Positions 42,256 through 54,098 of a stretch of 64,000 bases of DNA are shown here, piece after piece. Under the pieces are notes generated by a model, which saw only the letters and a program-made list of their open reading frames with translations, ran no database searches and was not told the DNA's origin. The DNA is from Cliona cf. orientalis (lineage: Eukaryota; Porifera; Demospongiae; Clionaida; Clionaidae), in the NCBI GenBank assembly GCA_963930775.1, contig OZ005689.1, positions 21,843,718 to 21,907,717 of the forward strand, read 5' to 3'. Numbering within the stretch: the stretch's first letter is position 1; the number at the start of each line of letters is the position of its first letter. Made by a program: the position numbers and the translations under genes.

Positions 42256-42645
42256 CAGTGGCGGATCCAGCATAGGGGCACAAGGGGCACGTGCCCCCCT
42301 CCCGTTTGCCAGACTTGTCACAGTGCCCAGACTGAGCTATTAGCCTATTGCATTGGCATGATGCTGCTGCCAAGAGAATCTCGCTCACTATTGATTATAC
42401 AAACCATTTTTGTTGATATCAGATCATAAATAGATGAACACAAAATGAATGATGATCGACAGTGTTCTCTACACGTCTCCATTGAACTGTAGCTGAAGTT
42501 TTCTATTAATTTTGAAGATCCCCGCCATGCCCAATTGTGGGCGTGGCTCATTAAATAAAGGGGCGTGATCCAAAAATTTTCGTGCGCTTTTCGCGCAGAC
42601 TTTTACCTGAGCACCCCCATTCCAGAGGTTCTGGATCCACCCCTG
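42256..42645. mobile_element. MITE, CAGTGGCGGATCCAG family, copy 3
   Basis: Ends CAGTGGCGGATCCAG and CTGGATCCACCCCTG, flanked by the 5 bp repeat GTATG (42251-42255 and 42646-42650). It sits directly beyond the right end of the 13 kb element. Confidence 0.78.
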
Positions 42646-42675
42646 GTATGTGTCTGCGGAAGATAAATTATACAG

Positions 42676-42800
42676 ATTACACACTAAGTATAAAAAAGGA
42701 ATTTAAATAACGTAATTCAGTGCAGGGATTGGGAGCACTTGGAAAGAGAATTTTTTATATGGGCATGCAGAGGGGACAAAATAAAAAATTGATGGCAGGG
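42676..42800. repeat. Partial reversed copy of the 30.4 kb repeat unit
   Basis: Starts TTACACACTAAGTATAAAAA and continues with reverse-complement matches to the unit end (GTAATTCA, GGGAGCACTTGG, ATGGGCATGCAGA, TTGATGGCAGGGAA). Only the end third of a unit is present. Confidence 0.65.
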
Positions 42801-44015
42801 AAGTTCGATTATCACCCCAAATCATATGTACACTATCAGCCCTCCTAATATGCCTAATATGCATTTTTAATTCAATATCCGACCCTATTTTGCAACCCCT
42901 CCCCCCCCCCCCCCCCCCCACTCCACCACAGTGAAGTCCTACAAAGAGAAAAGTGAAGTCCTGGAAAGTGATGTATGCATACACACATTAGGTGGTATGG
43001 GTTGGGAACCACCTCCCCATGGTCCATGCCGGAATCTACTAGCTATGAACTGTAGATATAATGAGCTAGTGGATGCAAAGTGTTCTTTTATTTATGAAAT
43101 TAAGTACTAGGAAATATTTTATCAGGTAATCATGTCAAAAATTTCCAATAAGTAATTACTATTTGTGCTCTCTGATCTATTGTATTCTAAAAGTTAAATC
43201 ACTTCTTTGCCTTCTCACGTCTCATCAGTATTCCTTGCCGAAACTTTATCCTCTCATCTTTTTCAATTCTTATCCTCTTACAGACATTTCTTTGTTTCCT
43301 TCCCTGATTCATTCCCATTTTCTCATCATTCTTCCCTTTTTCACATGCCCACTTTCTCTTACCTCACTCTCCATGTGATATACTGTCTCCTCGTTTGTTT
43401 CATTCACCCTACATTCTTCAAATCTCCTGTTTGAATGCTTAAATTATTCTTTCCTTTTCCTCAAGCTCTATCCATTGATTCAGCTCCCTTTCAACATCCA
43501 TTGTAATTACCTTATTCCCTGTCTTCTGTTCAGTTAACTTAACTGATTCAGTTACCTTTTCCAAGTCCATTTATCCTTCACTTGAACTTTCATCTTCCTC
43601 ATTTCCAACACCACCAAGCCTTGCAAACATTCCCCCCCCCCCCCCACTAAGTAAAATAATATCTGGGAACTACCCCATGAATGACACGCATGCGTTATAT
43701 TGACGTTTGCACATGTACTGAAAAGTAGAGATGGCTGAGAAGAGAAAGCTAGAGGAATTTGACGCTTTGTAGCTTCCATGTGGATGCATCCCTGGTTCAC
43801 CAAAATGAAATGGAACATAGTACTTACATTGCCCCAGCCTGCCCATGGCAAGTGGTGAAGGATTACATATTATACATACATGCATAAACACAATTATGTG
43901 TGAGGCATCCACTGCCTGTCTTCAGAAGTACAGAACATTAAAAGTACGACAGTACATAGTATACTAACGTATCTTAGTCCAGTAAACAAAAGCAAAAAGA
44001 ATGAGAAAGTCCGTA
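42801..44015. other. Intergenic DNA
   Basis: No gene recognised. Contains C-runs at about 42895-42919 and 43633-43646 and a CT-rich tract at 43200-43560 in which open frames are compositional. Confidence 0.35.
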
Positions 44016-44451
44016 CCGTAAACTCTGGTTATTAAGCGCACCTCGCTATTAAGTGCACATTATTTATTAAGCGCATGCCCTCTTCTTGTCATAAGCTATT
44101 GTTTATTAAGTGCATGCACTTAATAGGCGTGGCGTTCTATGAGCCTGACCTTGACTGGCTGGAAAGGGTTTGGAGTCAGGTATCTTTGGAGAAATGATGG
44201 CCACGATTAACATTATCAAGCAAGAAGATCGACAACTCACCAGCACTCGTCATCCTGAGTGGCAACTGTTAACGCTAAAGTGCTCGATCGATCGAGCGCT
44301 AGTGCTAGCGCTAGCGGGCCTCACATCCATCACGTGCCCAAACATTTGTGGGTGTGGTTATGTGCCATATAAGCGCATATCCTTCATTAAGCGCATACTG
44401 TCATTCCGTTTACCGCTATAAGCGCATGCGCTTATTAACCAGAGTCTACAG
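44016..44451. mobile_element. MITE with CCGTAAACTCTGGTTATTAA ends, TA duplication
   Basis: Left CCGTAAACTCTGGTTATTAA, right reverse complement (TTAATAACCAGAG...CTACAG), TA on both sides. Subterminal repeats of TTAAGCGCA occur near both ends. 436 bp, no coding capacity. Confidence 0.8.
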
Positions 44452-44570
44452 TATTTCAAAGGAGATCTCCCTTGATGATAAAGGCTGTGAGCATGATCTC
44501 TTTTGAACCGGTTCTTCTGTGAGGCAGCCCTTGTACGAGTCCCTCAGCAAAAAGTCACCCATTTCTATCA

Positions 44571-45228
44571 TCAACTGGATTTGGGAAAACCCCTCCTCTC
44601 CGTATGGGATCCGCGCATGGTTCGCGCAATGCGCGTTTTTAGTAGCTCAGGTAGGAATTTGTCAAGGTCCAGGTTTTGTCATATGCATGTCGAACAACCC
44701 TTCCTCTAACTGTTGCCATCTTCTACGGAGGCTAGTCGTGCTATATGAAGGCGAAATAAGCCTTCATTTTGAGCCACCTAGTCAACACAGCCACCGTAGA
44801 CGGAGCCTGTTGCTAGTTAGAATTCTCTACATAGATACAGCTAGATTCATCGAACTACCGTACGTTTGCTCACCTTTTTAGCTTCTTGGGCGTCTAAGAA
44901 CAATCAGCTGTCGTCAACGAAATTCAACTCTTACTCGATCTTTACGTTCATTTCGAACAGCTCCGCCCAGGTCCATTTAATTGATTTCCGGGTCACGCGT
45001 AGTATGCAGAAACGCCATACGCGTGCATAGAAATGCCTTTTAGACCGTAATTTCTCGATTATTGGGGGTGTGGGCATGATCATAAACAAAGCGCTATATC
45101 TCAACAATGAAGCGCACGATCGGCCTAAGACTTGAATGCGGGTTAGCTCTATGCTAGAGCTTAACCATACATCGAACTCAATTTTTAGACAAAATCCCAT
45201 ACGGAGGGTTTTCCCATATCCAGTCACA
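44571..45228. mobile_element. ~660 bp MITE, derivative of RAG1-like element, copy 3
   Basis: Right end reads inward TGTGACTGGATATGGGAAAA. The left end has lost the first bases (CAACTGGATTTGGGAAAA). Interior same family and orientation as the 25859 copy. Confidence 0.8.
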
Positions 45229-45303
45229 TATTAAGTTCAAATTTTTAATCTCTAATCATAATTATTATATTATTATATTCTATATGATCATTATTTATCT
45301 GCA

Positions 45304-46050
45304 TCACATAATCAGCTCAGGCTCGCCCCAAATATGCATGCATGCAATGCATGACACTAGTACTTCAGTTGTGGTAACTGGGACAGTGCCTTCATAAGAT
45401 ACTAGATATTGGTGAAAGTGGTGTTCATCTGGTAGGTAACTGCCTCGTTTCAAAGGGGAGTCTGCAATCCATCTAGTGGTGTGAATGAGAGAGTAATTTG
45501 CGCACGAGTCCAGTCCAGGTAATACAAGAAGTTCTTCATTTCCTCCCATGAATAATATGGAATCTCGCTACTGGACAAGATCTTACCAAGTAAAATTGCA
45601 CCTAAAAGAGGTAAATGATCTAGATATAAATTTGACATAAAATCATATGCAGGTCATGCATCCGCTTCTTTTCTAACATTATTATCAACCATGTGAACCT
45701 AGACAAGATCTAATCACCTCCATGGGAGACAAACATGCAAACATTTCTTATGCTCTATTCTTTCCTGATTACTGGGAATTGTGCGATACACTTCATTATA
45801 GTAGTAGTACGCCATCACTAGAACATTCACCATGGTCATTGAAATCACGTTTATCCTTTAAAACCTTTTGAATTTCATTTACGTTTAAAAGTTGATAGTT
45901 TGTTATCTTGGAATTTTTAGTAGTGCATGACGTAACCACACATGCCCGTTTGGATGTCATCCATCTTGGTATGTATTGTTCACTTTGATCATGCCGTTTC
46001 AAGTCGTTAGTATATGTTTGCACATACGTCCAGAATTTTTGAGGAAGCAC
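45304..46050 (-). CDS. Possible decayed coding region
   Basis: Two minus-strand open frames (46050-45796 and 45638-45304). The first reads RHDQSEQYIPRWMTSKRACV then SCTTKNSKITNYQLLNVNEI; the second IPYYSWEEMKNFLYYLDWTR. Their composition looks protein-like, but no family or splice pattern is recognised. They lie just outside the left end of the RAG1-like element. Confidence 0.2.
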
Positions 46051-46811
46051 ATTTACATTGCGGTGTGTGGAACCCTATACTAATTTATTGTATACAGTGT
46101 GCACACAAACTATACAACAGGGTAGGCTGAGTTCTGGTGGGTGATCTCATTTAATGCTGGAGATCCAAGGTACCAGGGCTTACAACAATAATTATATGTG
46201 ACCGGATCTGAGAAAACCCGCCATACTTGTCAATCCATGAAAATTTATTTGCTATATATTTGGATAGCTAGGGCTAACCTGTCTCCAAGTCTGAGATACA
46301 TAGCGCGCTTGGATGCGGAGCTAGAGTGCCTTGAATGTGATTGTACCACACCCCCAATAAGAGAAATTATGGTCTCAACGAGGCACTTAGTTGATAATTA
46401 GAACATTACGGTATACTTCTAGATTTGACTGCGTGCGTAGCCAAACTCATTACCATTCCTGGTGTTTGCTACATATACTGAGAGATCCAGGGACTATATA
46501 AGCTCAAAAAACTGTTACAAATATAAAGAATCACTGATAAACACTATGGGTAACAGTGCGCAGCAGCTGCACGCACAAGAAACCACTGTGCAACCACGCA
46601 GCTGCAAGGATTCCCACACGAATTTTGGAGTAGCTCCACTCTGGACCACATCCTGCCTCTCCGGTTAACAAAGATGGTAGAAATACATTAGTTATCTTTA
46701 GCCTTATTTTTGTGCAAAGTTATAGATAATTGAAAAATTTTGAACATTCAACATAAATTATTAATGCATGTAGATAGCCAAACAACCAGAGCAGATCCAC
46801 CAGACTAGACT

Positions 46812-48014
46812 CAAGAGTCTCTGTAGGGTGTGTGGCAGTTCCCTGAAACAGTAGGACTGTGTATGATTCTAAAAATCATAAGGATGATTTGCTGGCTGTA
46901 TTTCACATAGACATAGACATAGACATCTCACCATACACCATACACCCCGATCGATAATGTGAAAAGCGTAGGACACTCATCACTAAGTCCAAGAAGGCAG
47001 CTACAGAAGGAAAGGTGTACATGCAGTGTTAAAGCCTTTGAGTGGCAGTCATGATCCCAGTGGATGCAGTATCTGTGCTATACCAGTGGGTGGGAGACCC
47101 AAGAAACTACCCAAGAATCGGGGACGTCCTACTGCTAACGGTACACACACACTTATCACACATATTAAGCAGTGGTCACCACGAAGCCTCTTACCAGAGA
47201 GTATAAGGAGCAGCAGACCACCCTTTGTCCTGCCCTCATCCCTTGGATTAAGACCAGAAGATGTTGAGTACTCTGTTCTCACCTTCTTGACCAACCAGTG
47301 CAGCTCTCATGTGGTTCAATTGTGTGCATGGAATGTTTTTAGGTCAGTATAGATCAATGTTTAATACCTCACCCAAAATTTATTATAAAAACTGTGCTTA
47401 GATGGATAGAAGTATAGGGTAAGGGAATTGGTCCATGTTGCTACACCAAGCATACTGTTGTAGATTTGCTACAAATGGTTGTTACAACTCTATATTATTA
47501 AATTCTTTTATCGAACTCTCTGATTTTGCATGGAATATGTGCAGCTTATATACACTCTACAATAACTGAGTTTCAGTGAAGTGGTACAGAATTGCGTGTG
47601 CGAAGTATGGTGTAAATAAGTGATAAAGGTGTGAGCATGACACTGAGGGCGAACGAGAAGTAATCATGCACTAGTATTAAATGACAAAAATTATCACCTA
47701 AGATTATGTACAGAAATCATTGATCAGTAGGACAAGTGTAAATTAGTAATGATGAAGCTACAGAAAATATTAATGTCCACTACACTACCAGAGAGCAGTG
47801 TCCTGATGAAGGTTCTTGGACGAGTGATCGTCAAGTGTTCTGTGTGCCTTGAGATGGTGCACATAGACAACATTCACACACATCTAGCTAGTGGATGCAA
47901 AAAGATCACAACAGACCTGTCAGTGTCACTTATCCTGTCTCAGTCACTGACAACACCAACTACACCCACTGAGCGACAACTGGCGTCCAATCTAGTCAGG
48001 CGGATGGATGATGG
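46812..48014 (+). pseudogene. RAG1-like protein, N-terminal zinc domains (relic)
   Basis: N-terminal part of the transposon protein. Around 46820-46960 the pieces SLCRVCGSSL, HKDDLLAVFHIDIDIDISPY and TIHP follow the RAG1 central zinc region (CRICGN..., VFRIDV...SIHP). Then GCSICAIPVGGRPKKLPKNR and GRPTANGTHTLITHIKQW. A RING-like exon end (about 47255-47345) has lost several Cys. The exon from about 47808 has RVIVKCSVCLEMVHIDNIHT and HLASGC, matching the C2H2/TRAF-like finger after the RAG1 RING, then ILSQSLTTPTTPTERQLASN. The coding DNA is cut at 48014 by the next element; four bases (ATGG) are duplicated. Frame changes and stops near 46850 and 46960 show decay. I recall the name N-RAG-TP for mollusc elements with RAG1 N-terminal similarity; I cannot check identity. 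Confidence 0.7.
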
Positions 48015-48252
48015 TATAACATGAATATTCATAATTGTCACACTAATGAACAAGATAACCAAGACAGCTCCTACGTTATGTTATGTGAACTATGAATAGA
48101 CAAAAATTATGTTTTGTGTCTAGTTTCGTCGGATGGTCCTTCAAACTTTTCAGCCATTTCAAGGGCTAGTGGTCTGTGATTAGTACAAATTTGTGTCCGA
48201 ACAAGTATTGCCGGAAATGTTTTATTTACCAAATCATTGCCAAAACTTCTTT

Positions 48253-50135
48253 TCATTTATGGAGTGTTGTCTTTCCGTTTTGGTGAGTTGCCTGCTGGCG
48301 TATGCAATCACACATTCGGCTCCTTATATTTGTGACAACAATGCCATTGTCTGATGCATCAGTGTAAAGTCGGAATGGGACATCAAATCGTGGGAATGCC
48401 AGTACGGGAGCCTTCGTGAACCTTTGCTTTAGCTCTTTGAAGGCTTTCTGGCAATCCTCTGTCCAGACATACTGAACTGATATTTGTGTGAGGCGATGCA
48501 GAGGAGATGCTATTTCAGCAAATATTGGTACAAAGTGTCTGCAATACGATGCAAATCCAATGAACTGTTTCAGTTCCTGAACGTTCCTGGGGGGTGGATA
48601 TTCATCCAATGCTGCAGCCTTACTCGGATCAGTGGCAATTCCTACTTTTGATACAACATGGCCCAGGTACGTTATTTCTTGTCTGAATAGGAAACGTGTT
48701 CGTGGGGTTCAGCTTCAAATTCGCTTGGCAAAGCCTAGTCAACACGTCTGTCAGGCGAGAGATATGGTCCTCAAATGTACGAGAGATCACAATGTTGTCT
48801 AGGTATACTAGACATGATGTACCAACAAGGCCCGCCAGGACAAATTCCATTAATCTTTCAAATGTGGCAGGGGCATTACCCTGCAAGTAGCCAGATCCAT
48901 GGTGGAAAAATATTTTGCCCCACTTAGAGCTTCCCTGCAAAGAGCCAGATAAAAGATCCATGGTTTTGCCCCACTTAGAGCTGCAAGTAGCCAGATCCAT
49001 GGTGGAAAAATATTTTGCCCCACTTAGAGCTTCCCTGCAAGTAACCAGATAAAAGATCCATGGTGGAAAAATATTTTGCCCCACTTAGAGCTTCCAGGGT
49101 GTCTGCTGTGGGGTAGGCATCCTTGAGGGTTACTTCATTCAACTGCCGATAGTTGACGCAAAGCCGGGTGCCTCCATCTTTTTTGGGGACAGACACAATT
49201 GGGGAAGCCCATGGGCTTCGACTTGGCAGAATTATGCCATGGTCTAGCATGGAGTGGATTTGTGTGCTAATTTCTTCTCGCAGGGCATGAGGTATTCTCC
49301 TCGGAGCCTGACGTTTTGGTCTTGCTTCACCTGTGTCAATTTGATGCTCAATTAATGTTGGTCTACTGTAATCAGTAGAGGATTGTGGGAAAGCATGCTT
49401 AAATTCTTCCAACAATTGCAAGACCTCCTTACTTTGCCGTGAAATTAAGTTGTTTGAATCGAGCAGATTAGCCTTCCAGTTTTGTCTCCAGGTAATACGG
49501 CTGACACACAAATGGTATTGAGCTCGTCCCATATATTGTTCTGAAGTGGGTGAAATGTGCCAATATTCATGCCTTTATAAATCTTGACTTCAGGATTTGA
49601 AAGATTAAGCAGTCTTACCGGTATATGTTGCTTAGCAGAAATGGGCTTCTTTTCTGACTGCTTGCTGCAAGTCAACCCCCTCTGAGATTCTGCTGTCGTA
49701 TTAACTGATGGTTGCAATGACTTCAAGCTCCTCTGTGCTGCCCTTGCCACGCCCAGTTGTCGTACGAGTTTCGTTTCTGGCGCCTCTTGGAGTAGGCGTT
49801 GTACACACTCATCAAACAATCCTTCAATTAACTGGTCTCTAACGACCTGCTTTCTCCGTCAGATCTGGAAATGCCTTGACCTGTCGTGCAAGAGCTTCTG
49901 CATATGCATCGAAGGTTTCTCCATCCTGTCTTTGTCGGCGCAGATGGAATCGATATTCAAATGGGCTAGTTGTAGGTGAAAAGTGTTTCTTTAGGGCTGT
50001 TGTCAATCGTCCATAATCTTTAAGGACCTCTTCCGACAGGCTCAGCGAACTGACCAGTGAAGGCATCATCCAACGCTGCAAGCAGAACATCACACTTCCA
50101 TCCTTCTGTGACTTTAGCAGCACTACAGGATTCAA
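48253..50135 (-). pseudogene. Ty3/gypsy gag-RT fragment
   Basis: Minus-strand retrotransposon body. Gag-like piece 50135-49839 (LKDYGRLTTALKKHFSPT, RRQRQDGETFDAYAEALARQ). Then 49819-49445 with KPISAKQHIPVRLLNLSNPE, the spacer normally after the protease; the zinc knuckle and the protease active site are missing. The RT starts at 49532 (LIEHQIDTGEARPKRQAPRR, SRSPWASPIVSVPKKDGGTR, LCVNYRQLNEVTLKDAYP), has motif A repeated (FSTMDL), and continues NAPATFERLMEFVLAGL, LVYLDNIVIS (catalytic YxDD is YLDN), then NVQELKQFIGFASYCRHFVP and FRLYTDASDNGIV at the RNase H start (48609-48253). Integrase and LTRs are absent. Defective. Confidence 0.85.
48884..49093. repeat. Tandem repeats inside RT motif A
   Basis: Units of about 55-70 bp containing CCAGATCCATGGTGGAAAAA and TTTTGCCCCACTTAGAGC recur four times, some lacking internal bases. 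On the minus strand they repeat the motif A segment (AKYFSTMDL then GYLQ). Confidence 0.8.
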
Positions 50136-50479
50136 ATCTGTTAATCCACAGCTTAAAATCCTCCGATATTGAATAGCGCGTAGGCATCCAAATGCTTGTC
50201 TCTGATTTAGCAGGATCCCACCACTGCCACCATAGTAACTAGAGTGGTTCTCAGGTAGGTTTGATTATTGAGATTAGCAATTGAGTCTGATCATACAGTA
50301 TGAAATCAGCTACTTATATAGAAAGTAGAGTAAGGGCTGATACAGAAGGTAGAATAAGGGTTGCTCCAAAACTAGACACAAAACATAATTATTATCTATT
50401 CATAGTTCACATAACATAAGTAGGAGCCGTCTTGGTTATCTTGTTCATTAGTGTGACAATTACGAATATTCATGTTATA

Positions 50480-51828
50480 ATGGCAGCAACAACTAGTGAT
50501 TCTGTACAGATCACTACAGGAGGACAAGTGAGAAAGAAATATTCACCAACAAATGCATATTAGTTACACTTGCCATAGCCACTCATACTTGTCCATATTT
50601 CATCACCACGGGTGCCATCTGGAGAAGCAAGTGCCAGGATTCTCCATAGGAGAAGCAACGAATGGCAGAGTATCCGCACAACCATCAGCAAGGATGCTAG
50701 CACAGTCCAGTTCGAAGTAGAGGTAAAAGCACTTAGCCAGGAGAAGTGGCAGCAGCTGTTAAAGGTTGCCGGAATCACCATTGACATCCCTCCCTCCAGA
50801 GCAAGGTCTAGCTATGAAAGCCGACGTTGCTATTCCTTGCAATCGGCTATGGATAATACATACGGTGGTACATGCGTACTTAAACTGGGGAAACATTGAA
50901 CTATATCAGTATACTTTGTATAGATGGCTTACACAGTGGAATGTGAGTATTGCTAGTGAGCGTAAGTTGAGGAAGCGCTCAAAGGAGGTAGTGACCGACA
51001 ACCTCAAGGCAGAGGGAGTACCCTTCACATTCTCACTCCACTCAGGTGGTGAAGAGATCAGAGCAGCTCCTTTGGCCTATAATCCAGATCTCAAGGAAAA
51101 GATCTTTCTGATGCTTGACAAAAATAGAGTATAATCATCCTAGAGGGTCTTTACTAGCATAGGATTACTTTCTGATGTTTTGTAGTCTCAACAAGCTGAC
51201 ATGGCATCATGCATCTATCCCTGCTGATGAGATGTGGGTGAAAATTGGTGGTGATAAGGGTGGAAGTTCATTCAAGTTGAACTTCCAAATCGTTAATGTC
51301 CCCTGTCCCAATAGCATCCATAACACTTGTGTTTTCACAGTATTCCAGGCACCAGACACCATTACCAATTTACCTGTAGCTCTGGATCGCTACAAAGAGT
51401 CTCTTGCTGATCTGAATAAGACCAAGTGTAGATTAGAATATAAAATAATGCTATAATTATTGCTATATTATTATAGAAATTATAAGCTTCGGATTTTTTT
51501 GTGGGGACTATGAAATTCTCACAGAATTACTGCAGCTACCGGTATTTTCTAAGCATTTATTAATGAAACCATCATTAGTACTAAAATAGGTTGTCACTGC
51601 TGTTTATGGTGCCATATCCAACAAGACCAGTTGAAGCTTATTCCATCAACAGTGCCAATGATTGAGCGTTCCTTGGATACCATCATTGCTGACAATCAGA
51701 GATTCATGGTTGCTGGAAGAAATGTCAAACCAGTCAAAGAATTTAACAATGCGCTCCACGAACCTTTTTTTCAATCTTCTGTTAGACTAGGTACACACTT
51801 CCCAACAGCTGTAACATCCAATCCTATA
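50480..51828 (+). pseudogene. RAG1-like protein, catalytic core (relic)
   Basis: Continuation after the TIR element: DSVQITTGGQ before a GTGAG donor (50530). Exon about 50597-51128: VPSGEASARILHRRSNEWQS, KWQQLLKVAGITIDIPP, a frame change near 50790, EQGLAMKADVAIP, LYRWLTQWNVSIASERKLRK. Exon about 51187-51460: IPADEMWVKIGGDKGGSSFK, QIVNVPCPNSIHNTCVFTVF, PVALDRYKESLADL. Exon about 51478-51545: KLRIF..CGDYEI with a frame change. Exon about 51600-51828: CCLWCHIQ (C-x2-C), RSLDTIIADNQRFMVAGRNV and EFNNALHEPFF. The Asp of IGGDKGG, Asp of CGDYE, C-x2-C and the Glu of the last exon follow the order of RAG1/Transib-type cores (D600, D708, CTLC, E962); this correspondence is my inference. Frameshifts make it inactive. 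Confidence 0.7.
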
Positions 51829-51935
51829 TGTGGTAGGATCTGAGAAAAGAGGTAATTTCATGCATGGGCCGAATTTTCATTTTAAATTACACATAACTTC
51901 AAGGTGTAGGCTGTAGTAGTGGAAAGTGCTGGCGG
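51829..51935. mobile_element. Truncated copy of the 421 bp MITE
   Basis: Starts TGTGGTAGGATCTGAGAAAA, GAGGTAATTTC, and follows the right half of the 27642 element in reverse for about 100 bp before similarity stops. It adjoins the RAG1-like core exon. Confidence 0.7.
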
Positions 51936-52380
51936 TAGTATCCCATGAAACCCTTTATGTTTGTTCCTACATAATGCAGGTTGTAATTATATAGTGGCCA
52001 CTATACAACTACCAAAGAGCTCAAATGCTGTCTGAAACTTGTCACGTATGCTCTCTGCGTCTGGTACTAAAGCAGCACACCTTGCTTGAGCTACCTATAC
52101 TTGAGCAGAGTAAAGAGTTTTGAAGTTCAAGTTCATTTAATAGGTTAGTGAAGTATGTAGCTATGAGTATTTATCTAATAGTAGTACCTTGAGTGATCAG
52201 TGGACATGGTTTCCCACAAAAGTGCCACCATGGTAAGCGCTTCGCCCCATGTTAAAGGATGGAGCAAAACCTTTATGTATTGTTGTGAATCTTACTCTAA
52301 ATTATGTATAAATTTATATGTACTGATGATGATTTTTTTTTCGACAATTCAAGGAATGTGATCACTAACCAGTGTTGCTA

Positions 52381-53947
52381 CAGTGCTACTGAGCAAGAGA
52401 GTACACAATTACCAGTGTATGTGTATGTGTATGTATGGCAGGGCCGGTGGAAGCAAATTTACATTGGTCAGGCCATGCCTATCTTTATTCACAAAATTAA
52501 TAGCGGCTAATTGAAAAGAAATTTAAATGCATAAGATTATTAAAACTGTCATAGAGACAAACTGTTTCACTATAGTTAATAAGTCACAATTCACTATTAT
52601 TCACTAAAGCGCCATACCGTTAGTTGCTATTATCCAATGCCCAACTTTCGTGCACGTGCAGCTGCTATTCGACTAAGTTAATTCTCATCCCCAGACCCCA
52701 CCCCCTAGGCTATCGCACGTCACGGGGTGGAGTCTGGGTGCGGATCGATCGTGCGCGTCGTATGTTGGCATGTTTAGTAGTTAGCTATTCTCGATTGATG
52801 TGGAGACTACGTCGGCAGAAAGTGAAACTGAGTGAGTAATTTAGCTGAAAAATGGTCCGGCCAAAACCGGAGCAACCGGACCGGTTCCACCGGCCCTGTA
52901 TGGTTATTGCAAATTTTCCGGGTGAAACTTGCATGTATTCCGTTCCTACTTGGTACCCAGTTAAGTCAATGGATGGACTATCTACATCTCAAGCGGCAGG
53001 CTGAGCTCACCTTTCATAGGGCTTCAGCATGCGAAAATGTCCAAAAATTATTGATTTTTACGTTAGGCACTCTATCACAACACTCGATTATAGTTAATTA
53101 AGAACACCAATTTGAGATGAAGATAGACACCAATAGGACACATCTTTGTGCCAAATATGAAGTCTTAACTATAAACAGTCTTGGTGATATTTACAAAAAT
53201 AGTATAAAATAAGGCCAACTTAAGTTAGGCACTCAATCTTGCATGAAACTTTTAGTTAAGAGCTGATATTACACTTTATGCATCCTTATGCATTAACAAT
53301 CCTAATGCGTGCATGAAACTGCGAATGTTTTGCAGGAAACGCCGAATCCGGAAGCAAACATTTCCGCCACTTTCTCCAGACGGGTCAGGGTCCTCATTGA
53401 TGACGTTGCCCTGAACGCACGTGAATTAAACTGACTTTTAATTGACCACGCCCTCTGGCGATCTGAAATGAGACGATGGCGAGAATGGCGTTGTAAACGT
53501 CGAACATTGAGAAGCTCATCGCTTCTTATCGATCTAAATGAGGTAAGATACTAGCAGTAGTCAGGTCAGTAACATTTTTTCCTCCAAAGCCTCAAAAGAA
53601 GTGTGGTAGGGCGGACACTTTGTGCCTGACTAGACGGCCGCTCGTATCAGCCTTGTACGTTAATATTGTAGAGAAATAGGCATATACTAGGCATTTTCTA
53701 CTTACTACGATGCTCTCCAAATCTTCCAACGGCCGATTTTTTCTTGATTTACATTGCTATATATTGTGCACGTGATATTACATCGACGTCACGACACATC
53801 ATGCCTTCTGTTACGGAACAGTCTTCCTTTGGAGCCTTATACACTACTACTCTACTGCAGCTAAAATCACTATTTCTGTGATTACTGGTCAAAATAAGTG
53901 CACATGCAAAGTTATAAAAAAATGTACTCTCTTGCTCAGTAGCACTG
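52381..53947. mobile_element. Pogo-type element B, TA duplication
   Basis: Ends CAGTGCTACTGAGCAAGAGA and the reverse complement, TA on both sides (52379, 53948). Shares its interior with element A and lacks A's two nested elements, but has its own insertion at 52439-52898. No transposase. A pogo/Tigger relic lies 2 kb downstream and is a candidate source family. Confidence 0.88.
52439..52898. mobile_element. MITE with CAGGGCCGGTGGAA ends, 5 bp duplication
   Basis: Left CAGGGCCGGTGGAA, right TTCCACCGGCCCTG, flanked by TATGG (52434-52438 and 52899-52903). Element A has the uninterrupted sequence at this place. Ends and 5 bp duplication fit hAT5-like elements. An internal 20-30 bp inverted repeat (CAGACCCCACCCCCT / GGGGTGGAGTCTGGG) lies at 52690-52740. 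Confidence 0.8.
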
Positions 53948-54098
53948 TACTTTTCGTCGTAACTCAACTACAGATTGTCGGCAAAATTCAACTTGCTGTG
54001 TGTTCGCCCCTCTCACAGCAAGAAACGTGCTCAAGTATTCTGCTGCTGATGCTTCCTCATCTTCCCTCTGCTTTTCTCCTTCAAGTTCCTTGATAAAT

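Larger units (their letters stand above)
48015..50479. mobile_element. TIR element enclosing a gypsy fragment, ATGG duplication
   Basis: Ends TATAACATGAATATTCATAA and, inward from the right, TATAACATGAATATTCGTAA. The inverted arms are about 105 bp (48015-48122 and 50375-50479), through AACAAGATAACCAAGAC and TTCATAGTTCACATAACATA-type sequence. Flanked by ATGG (48011-48014 and 50480-50483). It is inserted in coding DNA of the RAG1-like gene. Its body is antisense Ty3/gypsy gag and reverse transcriptase, an unusual content for an element with terminal inverted repeats. Confidence 0.82.

Noticed and set aside
48015-50479. Interpreting the repeated ends as LTRs of the gypsy element
   Set aside because: The two ends are inverted, not direct, relative to each other, and are flanked by a 4 bp duplication outside them.
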